Assembly (NCBI GenBank): GCA_035079385.1
Contig: JAVHKY010000001.1
Location: 6,449,501 to 6,513,500 of the forward strand
Length of the DNA stretch: 64,000 bases
Source: Aspidiotus rigidus
Taxonomy: Eukaryota > Arthropoda > Insecta > Hemiptera > Diaspididae
Reading direction: 5' to 3'
Positions 1 to 11,319 of the stretch are shown piece by piece (position 1 is the stretch's first letter; each line of letters begins with the position of its first letter). The position numbers and the translations under genes were made by a program. The notes under the pieces were generated by a model that was not told the origin of the DNA, did no database searches, and saw nothing but the letters and a program-made list of their open reading frames with translations.

Positions 1-1290
1 GACATGATCAACCTATGTTACGTTACATTATTTTGCATAGAAGGGAAGCATCTTCAAAAAATGTCTACGTTCGACTTTGATGACGTTATCAACCTAAATT
101 AGGTTCGATTGCATGGAAGAATTTGTCTAGGCTAGATATTATAGAAATTTGTCTAGGTTAGTTTATAAGAATTTTTCAATGCTAGATCAAATTCAGAGAG
201 AAACTTCAAGAAATATTTACTGATTGTACAACATGTACTGAGGTTTGGCACAGATCATGCAGATTGTTGAGCATAATCAGTATTTACTCTTAACACACAG
301 CTCGTGCACCTCATCCCTTTCACGTAGCAACTTTCTTCAAGGGATAAACTCGCTTTCATTAAACTTCACATTTTCCTTCCACCAAGACTTCACAAAACAA
401 TTTTAATCGATTTTGTACACCCGCAAGCGTTCCTGTTCAGCCTGAAGCTTTTTCGGCGCCCATCAGCGCTAAAGTGCACTCGGAGTCAATGGACTCTAAG
501 GTCGAACCCCTGTCCTCAGTTTATCCAGGCTATACTTCGACGATCGGCCTCCTCTTGGATTTCCAGCAAAGCCGACACCTTCTTACACGTTTGATTGACC
601 GTCTCGGTCTGATGGGAACGATCATACACCCAAGCTAGCTGCCTTCGGAACGATCATCGCCTCAAATATATTCCTCGCCGTTACTGAAAATGAGAGTGTG
701 TAGGGTGTACAGCTGCGGCTGCTACCCCCGCTTGCTGAGCAGTTCCTGATTCATTGTTGCTGTCGTACTCACGTCACTCGTATATGACTCGTACTAAATT
801 TCTTCAGAACACCTAAATTGCACAGTTAGTATAAGTCATCGACAGCTACTATATCGTTTATTTCGTAGATCTATTATTTCAATAATCTAAGTGCGAATAT
901 CTTCAAACCTTCTTGTGGAGTGTGATTAGTTCTGTTGGTAAATATTTGAGTGCGAATATCTTCAGATATTTTGTGTAGTGCGTTCGAACGTACATTTGAG
1001 TGTAAATATCCTCATCTAAAATGAATTACTGGATGTAGTTTCAGTTGTCCATTGATCAGAGCCTCGTAGCTGTAGTTCAACTAATGTGTTTCATTGGTGA
1101 TTTAATTAAGCAAGACATAGCCTACCTACTTAATTCATCAAGTCAATCTAATTGCAGTTTAAATCATCATCCCAGTAATCCCTCCCCAAAGGCCGTATTC
1201 CAGTTCATCATTAATTGATTTACCGACCGCTGAACTTCAAGGTTATTGATTTGAACGTATGTTTAACCGTGGTTAAATTTTAATTATAAT
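1..1290. other. Unassigned AT-rich DNA, start of window
   Basis: No open frame of credible length or coding character is visible. A more GC-rich patch at about 420-800 has no recognisable product. At about 889-1010 the phrase GAGTGCGAATATCTTCA recurs three times with spacings of roughly 50-60 bases (889, 949 and a diverged copy near 998), a short degenerate tandem repeat. Nothing else is supported. Confidence 0.5.
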
Positions 1291-1400
1291 TAAACGGAGT
1301 AATGAATTGGCACTATCAACCACATAGAACAACACATTTTATTTTTCGCGACGTTTCAATCACATACCGGTAGCGATCATCTTCAGGCGAAATGATAAAT
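1290..1400 (-). mobile_element. Degenerate Penelope-like end with hammerhead-like core
   Basis: Read on the minus strand this stretch has CTGAAGA (1386-1380), a possible short stem built from GATCGC and GTGATT with G-U pairs around a TACCGGTA loop, and then GAAAC (1357-1353) followed by GTCGCGAAAAATAAAA. Penelope-like elements are known to carry hammerhead ribozyme motifs (core CUGANGA ... GAAAC) in their terminal repeats, usually followed by this kind of CGTCGCGAA-AAATAAAA text. I infer an old terminal fragment. The first stem pair looks bulged, so ribozyme activity is doubtful. No RT or endonuclease frame is attached here. Confidence 0.45.
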
Positions 1401-4050
1401 CCTTGAGGACAAATCACACTTTAGACCTTCTGAGCTTCGAGGCAAACCTTCGGGAGCGTGTTACATTCAGACTGCTCCACTTCCGGGTCATTCCTCAGGG
1501 ACATGTCAGCTTTCAAAGCCGACGTTAAAGTACTGCTCAGCCTTATTACTCCGTCCTAAGGACATGTCGCAGATGACTAATCTTATACAGCTTTGACCTT
1601 CGAGGTAAATCGTTGGAAACGTGTCACAGTGTACAACTCAGTTAACTCTGAGCCTCGGAGATCTCTCTCATCAATCTTCCAAAGTTCCACTCAAGTTACT
1701 AATTGGCGATTCGTCAGAATAGCCAAGAGGAAATGCTCATTCACGATATTTCTACAGGTTACGTAAAACAGAGGTGTTGATTATATCTACTAGCGTCCTC
1801 AGACTGCTTGCCCCTATTTCAGCAAGTAAATAATTTATACCTGACTCGAACTTGAAAGCGTCTACTTACATTCAATATTAGTTAGGTAACGTTGTGTCAT
1901 ACACTCTTATTGTACACAAAAATATATTACTACAATTTCAATCCTTACTAAGGCTTCCTTCTCTATTTCCTGTAATTCCCCACGACTTACATGAGTTGAA
2001 TAAATTGATAAATTTATTAGAAGGCAATTTTTTCGTGCAAAGATAAAATCCATACGATGGGATTTGATTCGCAAGATCGAGAAATGCGACGAATAAGAGT
2101 TTATAGAGGAAAAATAATGATAAAGTGAGGATAGGCGGATGGCAGTGGTTATTAATTATTTGAAAATAATAATGCTAGTTTTTTACAAATGAGGTAAAAT
2201 TATTTATATCAAATTATCAGGTAGTAAATAAAATAAAATAAAAGAGTCTTTCTTTACGGTAAACATTCGGAAAATTTTTCTAACAGAGATTTCCCGGTTG
2301 TCTAAATAAAAACAATTCTTTCGAGTGCGACGAATTGTAAGCACGTTAACCTCTTTTAAACATTTACAAAAATTAATTCAATTTGAAAATAGTCCCTAAT
2401 TTCCTCTCAGTTGAAAATATCATGATTTACAGACGTTTTTTTTTTCTAACCATTAGGAAGTTAGGTATCGCTTTGCGTTTTTTCCCTCATAGTTACCTAG
2501 CTCAAATTTACGCCTATTGAAGGTCGAATTATTCAGCTACCGGATATCGATTTTGCAAAAACTCTCAACTAAGGCACGCAGAATTTTCTTTGCACCAGCA
2601 TTCATCTTTAAAGATTAACCGTTAGGACCACGACGACTGTTGTCGTAAACGTAACCTGTACTACAGTAACCAGTTAACAAGAACGAACTAGTTTACTGTC
2701 GAACTCTTTTCCACTCTGTTTTAGAGTGACTCACCAACCTTAACACGCATTAAATAGTGACGTCTCATTCAAATAATGAAGTTTTCGAAAACCGCGTCGA
2801 CTTCGATAAGACTTGTTAATTTACTGTGCACGAAAATGTTGATAAAATACTGCAACTAAGTTCATTTCGTTCGAAACAACGCATAAAAAAACAATGAATA
2901 AGAAGAAGAAGAATTTTTAAGACGAAATTATGATGTAGGCATTAAAAAAAAAACAAACGAAAGAGAAATTACGAATAGTTAAATTTATGATCATGGATCT
3001 TCACCGCTTATGTAGGTACATAGATACGGGGGGGGGGGGGGGGATGATAAAACAACAAAAAACGTAGAAATTTGTTCTTGTTTCAAATGACTATGAAAAT
3101 AAAGAGCTAGGCCTACCTACGACTTTTTGAGGGTTAACCTTCTTGAATACGACACGCGTCTCGTCGGAAAACCATTGTACGACTCCGGACATGCGGTCTC
3201 AGACTCAGACAGCTTTCAAAAAATAAATTTGCATGTTTTTCGTGGTTTACTGTACCTCGATATAGCGAAAAAAATAATGTACCCTATTAGGGCCAGGAAT
3301 GACAGTGCAGTGTATCTTGACCGAGGGGGGGGGGGAAGAGCGTTGGCGAAGGACAAAATTGTTTTTGAAGACTTTTCCATGAACCCTTGACTAGTCATAT
3401 TTCTGGTACTCTATGACATGACGGTATGCTCATGGACAACGAGTTGAGCAAAACAAAAAACGACCCAGGATAGTGAGCTCTTCTATAAGCGGGATACAAT
3501 TTTTAAGATACATTGCCGCGGCTACACAGCTAATTGTATCTAGTTTCAACTGTCATGTTTTCCTGTGATTGACTTCCGCTTTTGGTTTTGTTTTCTGTTT
3601 TATTTCAATTTACTTTCAGCCTCCAGCCGATTGGCTTTTGGCTGTTGTAATCAATTAGGCCTACGCGTCAGTTGAATGGAAAATCAAACAAAGAATTCTG
3701 GAAAAGCATTTTTTGACTTTTTGTTGCTTGATCTAAATTCAGGAAGCTTGAGTAGACTAGCAGTCTCTTTTTCATGAAAATTCTTTCAAGAACAATAAAT
3801 CGAATCACCAATTCATCTCATCATTTATCACTCATTCGCCAATTTGACAATAGCGTCAGATATTTGCAATTGACTTTTGAATAACTTTTGGTCACTGTGC
3901 GTTTGGCTAATTAAGGCTTACACCAATTGACATTCAACTGACTTGAAGAATGTTTGTTTCCTGACAATATTGTTGATGTTACCTACAGACCCCTCGTAGA
4001 AACACAAGATCGCTAACTTGCTATCTACGCTATGTTAAATTTCAGTTGAA
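1400..4050. other. Unassigned intergenic DNA with a G-run
   Basis: No gene is supported. The stretch contains a homopolymer G tract near 3030-3043 and a second G-run near 3326-3336; the short open frames around 3127-3398 overlap on both strands and show no domain. Assembly errors are likely at such runs. Confidence 0.4.
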
Positions 4051-4320
4051 AATGTCGAGATAATTCATCCCACCAGATGTTGCAGTTGCAGAGCTGCACT
4101 CAATGTATTATTATGAGGGAAAAAATTCATGGATTTACTCGTCGTTAGACGCGTGGACGCATCTGAAAATAAATTTTAAGCGGAATGAATTCACATCTCT
4201 TTGTTTTTTTGTAAAATTGAATATTTACAGAGAAAAATGAGTTTGAGTGTCAACTCTTCATAAGAGCCTGTGTTAAAGTGTTGAAGATTGAACGCAGCAA
4301 TTTTGTGCAAGCGGCAGAAC
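4051..4320 (+). repeat. Dispersed repeat, copy 1 (second copy at 63231-63522)
   Basis: This block and 63231-63522 are collinear over about 270-290 bases in the same orientation. Shared landmarks, in order, are ATCCCACCAGA, the GTATT before a purine-rich GAGAAAAAA-type run, GCGGAATGAATTCACA versus GCGGAATAAATTCACA, ATTTACAGAGAAAAATGAGTT, and TGAAGATTG followed by ATTTTGTG and GGCAGAAC. No coding frame survives in either copy. The class is unknown; both copies lie next to inverted-repeat sequences (4376-4684 and the palindrome from 63602). Confidence 0.75.
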
Positions 4321-4375
4321 CAATAAACTATTGAAGTTTGTGATCTTGTGTTTCAAGTGGTCTGTAATGTTAAGT

Positions 4376-4684
4376 GCGCGCTAACGATCAATATTTATGC
4401 GTCAATTTTCGCATCAATTAATGATGACCATGCCTTCAATAAATTGATGACAGAAATTTTTCTTGTGGGTTCTTCCACACGATCAATCAAGTATCAATAA
4501 ATGTAAGAGTTCCAATTTTTGACATTGGATCAGGCTGCTTCCAGAAATTCAAATCGATTGACGCCTTATCAATTTATTGATCTAGTATCAATTCTTGACA
4601 TGCGTACCAACCACACGTTCAATTATTTGATAACAGAAAAATTGAACCTCAATATTGACGCATAATATTGTTCGTTTAGCGCGC
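4376..4684. mobile_element. Inverted-repeat element (MITE-like) with GCGCGCTAA ends
   Basis: The left end reads GTGCGCGCTAACGATCAATATT and, on the opposite strand, the right end reads GGCGCGCTAAACGAACAATATT; both continue into ATGCGTCAAT. The interior is full of further short inverted matches built on TTGAT/ATCAA. No transposase frame is present, so this is a non-autonomous element. TA dinucleotides just outside each end are compatible with a TA target duplication but the exact border is uncertain. Confidence 0.6.
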
Positions 4685-4689
4685 CCTTA

Positions 4690-5806
4690 TATTAGCAAAT
4701 GCACTAAACGACCAATATCGGAAACTCTACTGGATTTTTTATGCTCTAGGGATTATCCTTAGCTCATAGTGTTATTTGAATCAATCTTGCGCCGCGGTTG
4801 GGTTGAGAGGGTATTTCAGCAATAATATTGCGGTAAATGGAAAACAGCAACAAGCAACAGCGCTCAATTTATTTCTTATGGAGTTTCTGGTATTAGTTGT
4901 TCAGTGTATATTTGATGTTGTAGAGGAAACTCCACTTTCATCAAGAATCAATGTTGAGTTTGGGCATCAGAAATGTTCAGCTGATTTTGAATTTTAATAG
5001 ATAATTTCATTATGTGAGTCAATCCATGAAATTTAAAGATAGGTAGGTATTGATAACAAGATACTGATGTCAATAATGTGGCTGTCTAGAACATGCCTAA
5101 TCATCGGTCTGTAAAGGGTCCCTGTACAAATATTAGTAATAATTAACTATAACTGGTATTATGTGTCTGGATTTCTGATGGATAGGCCTACACCTGATAA
5201 AATATTCATCAATTGAAAGACTACCACATACCTACTAATGAGTTTCATGATTGACTCACGGGATAAAGGTCTGTTAACATAGGAGATATTTTGATCAGCT
5301 GATAAATTTAAAACTGTTCATATTATAGGTACTTAACATACAAAAATTATTGAAGTGGCAGTTTCAACATTTAAGATTATGAGTATTGCTTCTTCATCTC
5401 TTGAATATCTTTATTTTTGTCTTACTGAACAATTTTAACGACTAACTTTTCTTCTCATAGAAATTCACAGTTTATATTTTTTAATGAACGCGCATCCGTA
5501 AACTCACACGTATGTAGTCTATTACAAATCATGTCTGATAAAATTAATTTTCTGATTATTGTTGTTCTCTACGCATGAAGAAGCGAGAAATTATGAAATA
5601 TTGCTTTATGAAAAAATACTATTTCAGCAAAAGATGTAAAACATTTTTTTGGTACAAGAAATATATGGAGCAAATCATAAAAAAGGTCACTTACAGATAA
5701 GGTGCATACTTTCTTCTATACTACTTGACTCACACATAGGATTCAATTTGACATGTACACCAGGAGAAAACGGTAAAAAGAGCAGTTTAATGGAGTATTT
5801 GTAATG
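4690..5806. other. Unassigned intergenic DNA
   Basis: AT-rich sequence without a credible frame, tandem array or recognised repeat. A 73-residue open frame at 4776-4997 has no recognisable motif and is probably chance. Confidence 0.4.
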
Positions 5807-5883
5807 GATCAAGTTTTTGATGATGTTGAACATCGACCGATACACCTGATTCACTGTTGGAAAAAGTACCCAAAATATATCCT

Positions 5884-7390
5884 AGTGATTGGCAAAAACC
5901 GGTGGTTTTGAACTACCGGTAGTACCGGAGGTGAGAACTTCAAACAACCGGAGCATCGGTAGTTTTCAAAAAAAACGGGATACATTTATCGGCACAACAA
6001 GAAAAAGACGAGTGAACTGCAAAATTTGTTGAAATAGCAAGACGGAAAAATGTCAGACAACACAAAATGAAAGCCCTGATTAAAAAGGTGGAGTCACGAC
6101 CAATGAAAAGGATTACACATCAGTAAAATTTATTCGACGAGGAAATTAAAAATGAGCTACAAAAAATTAAATTCAATTATACACATAAAAAAATGTAACC
6201 CACTACAGACATAATTATGCAGCCTCTTTAAAAAATACTTTTGAAGTACAAAATCACAAAACTTCAATTTTTTTAAAATTAGTATAACTCTATTGTACAA
6301 GGAGGGCACGTTTAGCCTTCTGTGGCCTCCCGCGCTTTTGCTTTTGTCCCAATGGTATATTTCGAGCTTCACAGGGGACCTCCACCAACTGCCGCACATG
6401 CATCCCTACAACGTGCTTACATATATGAAGTTCTTCATAAAATACGGACATGTACATGAAGATTTGTAGATATCGTCCCGGTAAACCACTACTTCCCAAA
6501 CACTGTGACCATCTTTTTTGAAACTGTCAAAGAAAGTCCATTGTCCCTGTTGTGCCAGAAAAGATGCCAACATCTTCTTCGTCACTGGTGAATTCCAGCT
6601 TGCAGATGTGTAGTACTGCTCATAACCAGGTTGATCATGCGGTCGCTGTAGTACTATCCTGTTTTCCGCCGCCCACTGGTAAGCGGCCGTCCATGTTTTG
6701 AGAGGTATGTCTGGTGTCAGAGCAAAGTGGTGGCAATTAACGGAAGCTGGATCGCGCCGCTTAGACCAATCGGTAACTAATTCGAGAACGTGGTTAAGGA
6801 ACTGACCCACAGGCAGCCTCTTGCGTAGCGTGTGGTTCCTTTTGATAGCTGCATTAGTTCCTTCCAATGCATTATTAGTCGCGAGGTATTATTTGAATTT
6901 GCCGAAATTTTTGGCAAAAAAATTGTTGAAATTTTAATTTGCTGCTCATACAACAAAAATAAATGTGCATTATGTTGTCGTGAATATGTGTTAAAATTAC
7001 TGCCCCTGCAGCATTTTTTGTTGTTCACTATGTGTCGTTCAAATGTCTTTTCCTTGGTGGGCCGAAATATATTCCCCAAAAAAAACTACCGGTACTGCCG
7101 GTAGTTTTTTTCCGCAGTCAAAAATTAGTACTATCTACGGCATAATATTTTATTTTCAACTTTTATAACGTTATAAACTAAAAAAGAGTAGAAAAAACGA
7201 ATCCACTTATTTCACATGGCAGCTTGGCACATACACATACACACTACACAGTTTTCAAAACAAAAAAATTTTTTCTGAAACCCGGTTTTGCTACCGGTAG
7301 TTTTGATTTGAAAAACAACCGGTAGTTTCGGTAGTTTTTTTCGAAAAACAACCGGTACTACCGGAGGAAAAACCGGAGGTGCCCATCACT
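5884..7390 (-). mobile_element. Deleted MULE-like DNA transposon
   Basis: The ends are related inverted sequences: AGTGATTGGCAAAAACCGG on the left and, on the other strand, AGTGATGGGCACCTCCGG on the right. Both are followed by many copies of ACCGGTAGT in either orientation (5890-5965, 7085-7110, 7275-7380). A CCT flanks both sides (5881-5883 and 7391-7393), a possible short target duplication. Inside, on the minus strand, is the C-terminal part of a MULE transposase (separate entry). The N-terminal catalytic part is missing, so the copy is an internally deleted, immobile element. End sequences of this kind also occur in hAT elements; the MULE call rests on the protein. Confidence 0.65.
6290..6870 (-). 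pseudogene. MULE transposase C-terminus with SWIM zinc finger, frameshifted
   Basis: The minus-strand frame from about 6890 to 6406 begins with an ATNNALEGTN motif, which resembles the RTNNxLEG region after the catalytic core of MULE transposases. It ends with a CTCPYFMKNF motif, the first half of a SWIM finger (CxC-x8-CxH). The second half, CKHVVGMH, lies in a different frame of the same strand (6290-6499). It is followed by a basic KRGRPQKAKRALL tail. The frame changes at about 6421-6426, inside a short ATAT run, consistent with a 2-bp slippage. SWIM fingers are standard in MULE transposases and are thought to bind the element ends. The DDE catalytic part is absent. This is a dead gene fragment. 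Confidence 0.75.
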
Positions 7391-7679
7391 CCTTTGAACA
7401 TAATGGCTCCCATAAGAAATACATGCGGAGCAAAGATCATCATGTCACTAATGAAAAATAATGAATATTTAAAGAATGAAACGAATATATTTCAGTTATT
7501 CTGATCATAAGTATTTCAAAAGCAAATTTTCATTTCTTAATTTTCTCTTGTTTTCAATTAGTAACATGATGATCTTTGCTCCGCATGTATTTCTTATGGG
7601 AGCCATTATGCTCAAAGGATATTATTTTGCAGATGTATCAATCAATGTTCAACATTGAAAACATGATCCATTGCGCTTA

Positions 7680-8400
7680 TGGAGCTTTGTTAGTCTATAT
7701 ACTAGTACTAGATGGTCAAAGTTGATAATGCTCCTATTTCTTACCATTTGCTAATTTAAAAAACTCTCAAATTTCTGCTCAGTAATTTATTGTATACTTA
7801 TAAAAATTGAAATGGCACATTTTCTTCTACTTTGTAAAAATTCATTTCATTCCATTCACCTTTTGTACATGACAAACATTGTGTCGCTCAACGTATTTTC
7901 AAAAATTTGAAAAGTAAAAAGTCCTTGAAAAGAGCCTTCAAATATTTCAAATTTTCCATGAATGGGGCAGAATTTCTACTTCAGCATTGGAAGTTATCTT
8001 ATTTCAAATTGGATTTCAAGTTGAATAAGAGATTTAAAAGAAATTTTTCATCCAATTTTATTTATATTTTATATTTTTTCCCCCTAGACAGATTTTCAGG
8101 TAAGTCATCACAGAAAAACAAATTTTTCCCCTTCAACCGCCCCTGTAGACAAAGCTTCGCGTATTTTGGAGGAAGACGCGTGGCCAATGAGTTCTCATTT
8201 CCAACGAAGAGCATTTTTCTGGCTTTATTGCCTAGTTTACCTACATTATTGAATCCAAATTATATAACAACTTTACCATATATTTTTATTTGTGATAATT
8301 TTTTGCATTCAAAGATTTTCAGACTAAATTACAACTCCATGTCTACGTATGGTCAATTGGGAGTTTTTCAAGCATAGTATTCATCCATAATGTACCCGTG
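7680..8400. other. Unassigned AT-rich DNA
   Basis: A 156-residue frame at 7907-8377 is Lys/Phe/Asn-rich, mirrors the base composition and has no recognisable domain, so I do not call it a gene. No repeat was recognised. Confidence 0.4.
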
Positions 8401-8419
8401 CATTGAAATTCATATTTAT

Positions 8420-8835
8420 ACCTGCGATTTGCACGGAATGGCCAACAAAACCGCGAAGAGAAGAATCCCCCTTGATGTGAGCTGCCGTTACGCGTCGTTT
8501 CGCCGAGGGCGCGAGACTCGACGAGCGTGTGTCGGTTGGCCAGGTTTCAGGGTTTCACCAGCAGAGCAGCCTGCTATCAGCACAATCCGAATCGCATTCA
8601 GCGGCGGCGGCGTTGTTTTCACTCACGACTCCGAACTCCCTTCAGTCCGTTATCCGTAGTTTCGGTTAGTTTGTTTGATTATTTCTTTCACTCTTTCAGT
8701 GTTCAGGTGTACTTTTGCGCGTTACGTGTGTGTGGTGTGCGTTCTGTGTCTCAAAGATTAAATTCACGACTCTACGTGCGATCGCACGTAATGATAAATA
8801 TTTCATTTTCTTCAATTTCTGGGAACCTCCTCTAA
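8420..8835 (+). promoter_or_regulatory. CpG-rich promoter / first-exon candidate
   Basis: Base composition changes sharply here: CpG is frequent (ACGCGTCGTTTCGCCG, GGCGCGAGACTCGACGAG, GCGGCGGCGGCGTT) in an otherwise AT-rich region. A TCAGT, the arthropod initiator pentamer, occurs in CCTTCAGTCCGTT at about 8642-8648, and sequence after it is GT-rich and non-repetitive as in 5' UTRs. No TATA box and no downstream coding exon were found, so a host gene starting here on the plus strand would have to have a long first intron or be non-coding. A CpG-rich repeat fragment is the alternative. Confidence 0.35.
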
Positions 8836-10520
8836 AATTTTCTATCCTTCATCTCGTGTCGTATTCGTCGATCGTTTATCTATGACCAATTCTGGACTTG
8901 ATTGATAAGTTCGCTGCAACGAGAACCTTTTTCGTAAAAATAAATAGAAGTTACCGTCTCACTTTTTATGAGAATAGACAATAATGTTTCTTTTGTAGAC
9001 TTTACAAAAACGTATTCGAAATACTCGAACAAAGTGCGAACGAACTCGATCGAATTGTTCATCATATCGGTGAGTTATTGCAATCGTTTTAGCAAGTTTG
9101 TAAGTGAACGAAGAATACCCGAGTGTTTCAATATCTAGTAATTGTCCATCAAAAGTATAGTTCTTGCCTAGTTATTATCGATTACGAAATACTGGGTATC
9201 GTTTCTTATGGGTAATCGTTCGCAACTATGTAAATCGGAGTGATAGGTTGCAGTAAAATACGTTATTTTTCGAGCGATCTCTGGTAAATGAACAGCTGTT
9301 ATTGCAAAGGCGCAAAAACTTATTGCGAGGTTATAATGGAGGGCGCATGTCTCAATGACGTCACGCTCCCAACATGCACTGTCGTTCGCATCCTCGATCC
9401 TCCACCTAGACCTTGTAAAATTGTTCACAATAAATTCAGAACTTGTTAACCAAGGTATGGATAACGTGAGGAATGAAAGAGGAAGAAAGCTTCTACTCCC
9501 GGATTAATTTTCAAACGAGACTAGCGTCAAAAGCTGGAAAAAATCGAACGCCAGCGGTTCGAGTCTATTAACATTAACTTCAATTTCGAAAACTTGTTCC
9601 AATTATTGTTCTGAGGAAAGGATATGAGATAGTGAATGTTGTTAAAGTTGAGTGAAATGAATATTTACGTCTACATTTTCGTCGATAATGAGTTGAATGT
9701 TTTCGCCTGTCGGAGAATCAATTTTCAGGAAGTGTATCACGAGAGCTTGTAAGGAGTAACGAGCCCTAAAACTACATTTGGTACGTACGCGAAAATTACA
9801 CAAAAAAAAGGAAATTGTTTCATCGGAATTTGCGTCCATTTTCGCTCAATATAATGGGCTAAATTACGCTAATAATGCAGACAAAGCACCGTTTTAAATA
9901 ACATATAGGTAGGCCTTCTTCGCTAAACGGGTCAACCAAAAAAAGAATGTTCCACTTTTCTGTTAATTTAATATTTACCAACAGTTCACCAGGTCTGTAT
10001 GCACGCTCGTATCTGTAAGCCAGCAACTTCGACGTTTACTCGCAATTAATGATAATAAGAATATAGCGATATCATTATTATGTAGATTTATGCTTCAGTT
10101 ATAAAAATAATTTTTCGAGTAAATGACCTGAATTTTTTAGCTCATCGAGCCCTTGATCTTGCCGTCTACATTTTGTTTCCTTAAATTTATTGTTCTCACC
10201 ATCTATAATCGAAGATTTTACCGGGGGGGAGGCGGGGTCAGCGAGGGTAGAAAATGAGAATTTGTATTATATTCAACGCTCTCTTGAAGACACGAAACTT
10301 ATCAGTATTTCAATATAGGGGTTTCTGCTCATGTCTAATTGATTTTCGACCTCGTTTTCTCGAAGCTAGCTTTCTCACAAACGATGTAATAAGAGTTATT
10401 TTAATATGCCACCGTTTCTTATTCTCTACGCTCATAAATTAAGCTTCTCTCATATAAGAATTAACAGCAATATTTCTGCGCTCGAAAATGAATACATAAA
10501 AGGTCGAAATTGAAAAACCA
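8836..10520. other. Unassigned intergenic DNA
   Basis: Several open frames of 60-86 codons occur on both strands but none has a motif or splice context that supports a gene. No repeat array is seen. Confidence 0.4.
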
Positions 10521-10527
10521 TCAAATG

Positions 10528-11310
10528 CAGAATAATATTAAAATAATGGTGAAAATAAGGTGATTATCAAAATTTCACGTAGCAACTTGAAGTCAAGAAA
10601 AATTCTAAAATCAGCACATCATATTTCTATTAACCACATTGGAGGGGTGAGGAGACTTCGAAATTGGCGTACCCTCGGAAAAATTAGACCAAATAGTCGA
10701 TCTGGATTGATCGAAATATCGGTGCTCTGCTCGTCCCACTTAACGTAGGTAATAAGACTACACCAACATTTCCTGACAGTTTCTTTGTTTGTTGTGGGTT
10801 TCTATAAATGCATTAGACAGTATCTTTAGCCTCAGAATTGACTCTTCATTACATCAGAAGCAGTATCGTCATCTCCAGTTGGCACTTTCTCTTATAATAA
10901 GCGCATTTTTGAAAGACCAAAGGAGCGCTCGATCCTCTTCCTGGAATTTAGACGCTCCTTAGACGAGGAAAATCAGCGAAGTATTGGCGAGAAAGCTAGA
11001 ACAGGAAACAGTCCTACGTCTTAGGCGAAAATCACAAAATACAAATCTAGAAAGGAAGTTAATTCGTTGTTGCTGTGGTCTTATTACATTAAGTGGGACG
11101 AGCAGAGCACCGACTTTTCGATCGATTCAGATCGACTATTTGGTTGAAAATTTTTCGAAGGTCCGCCAATTTCAAAGTCTCCTCTCCCCTCCAAAATTAA
11201 CGTGTTTCTGTGAGAAATTTGATATTCTGGTTCTAGAATTTTTCTTGACTTCACAGTTGCCTTGTGAAATTTTGATAACCATCTTATTTTCACCATTATT
11301 TATTATTCTG
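10528..11310. mobile_element. 783-bp foldback element with about 240-bp arms
   Basis: Sequence 10528-10770 pairs with the reverse complement of about 11070-11310. Matching landmarks from outside inwards are CAGAATAAT, AATGGTGAAAATAAG, TTATCAAAATTTCAC, CTTGAAGTCAAGAAAAATTCTA (right arm CTAGAATTTTTCTTGACTT in reverse), GGAGGGG-GAGGAGACTT, TTGGTC/GACCAAAT-AGTCGATCTG, and CTCTGCTCGTCCCACTTAA, then GTAATAAGAC. The loop is about 300 bases (10771-11069). There is no transposase, so the element is non-autonomous. The arms could form a long imperfect RNA hairpin if transcribed. Confidence 0.8.
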
Positions 11311-11319
11311 TATAATATT

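Larger units (their letters stand above)
5807..7675. mobile_element. Foldback element interrupted by a MULE insertion
   Basis: The stretch 7563-7675, reversed, matches 5807-5883 joined to 7391-7447. Shared pieces include AATGGATCA, TGTTGAACAT, GATACA, then CATAATGGCTCCCATAAG and CGGAGCAAAGATCATCATG. The two arms therefore form an inverted repeat of about 110-130 bases with a loop of about 115 bases, and the left arm is split by the 1507-bp element at 5884-7390. Because the right arm is uninterrupted, the order of events is clear: the foldback was in place first. No coding frame belongs to the foldback itself. Confidence 0.7.

Noticed and set aside
7907..8377. 156-codon open frame, plus strand
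   Set aside because: Composition is Lys/Phe/Asn-rich as expected of random AT-rich DNA; no motif, no splice or promoter support.
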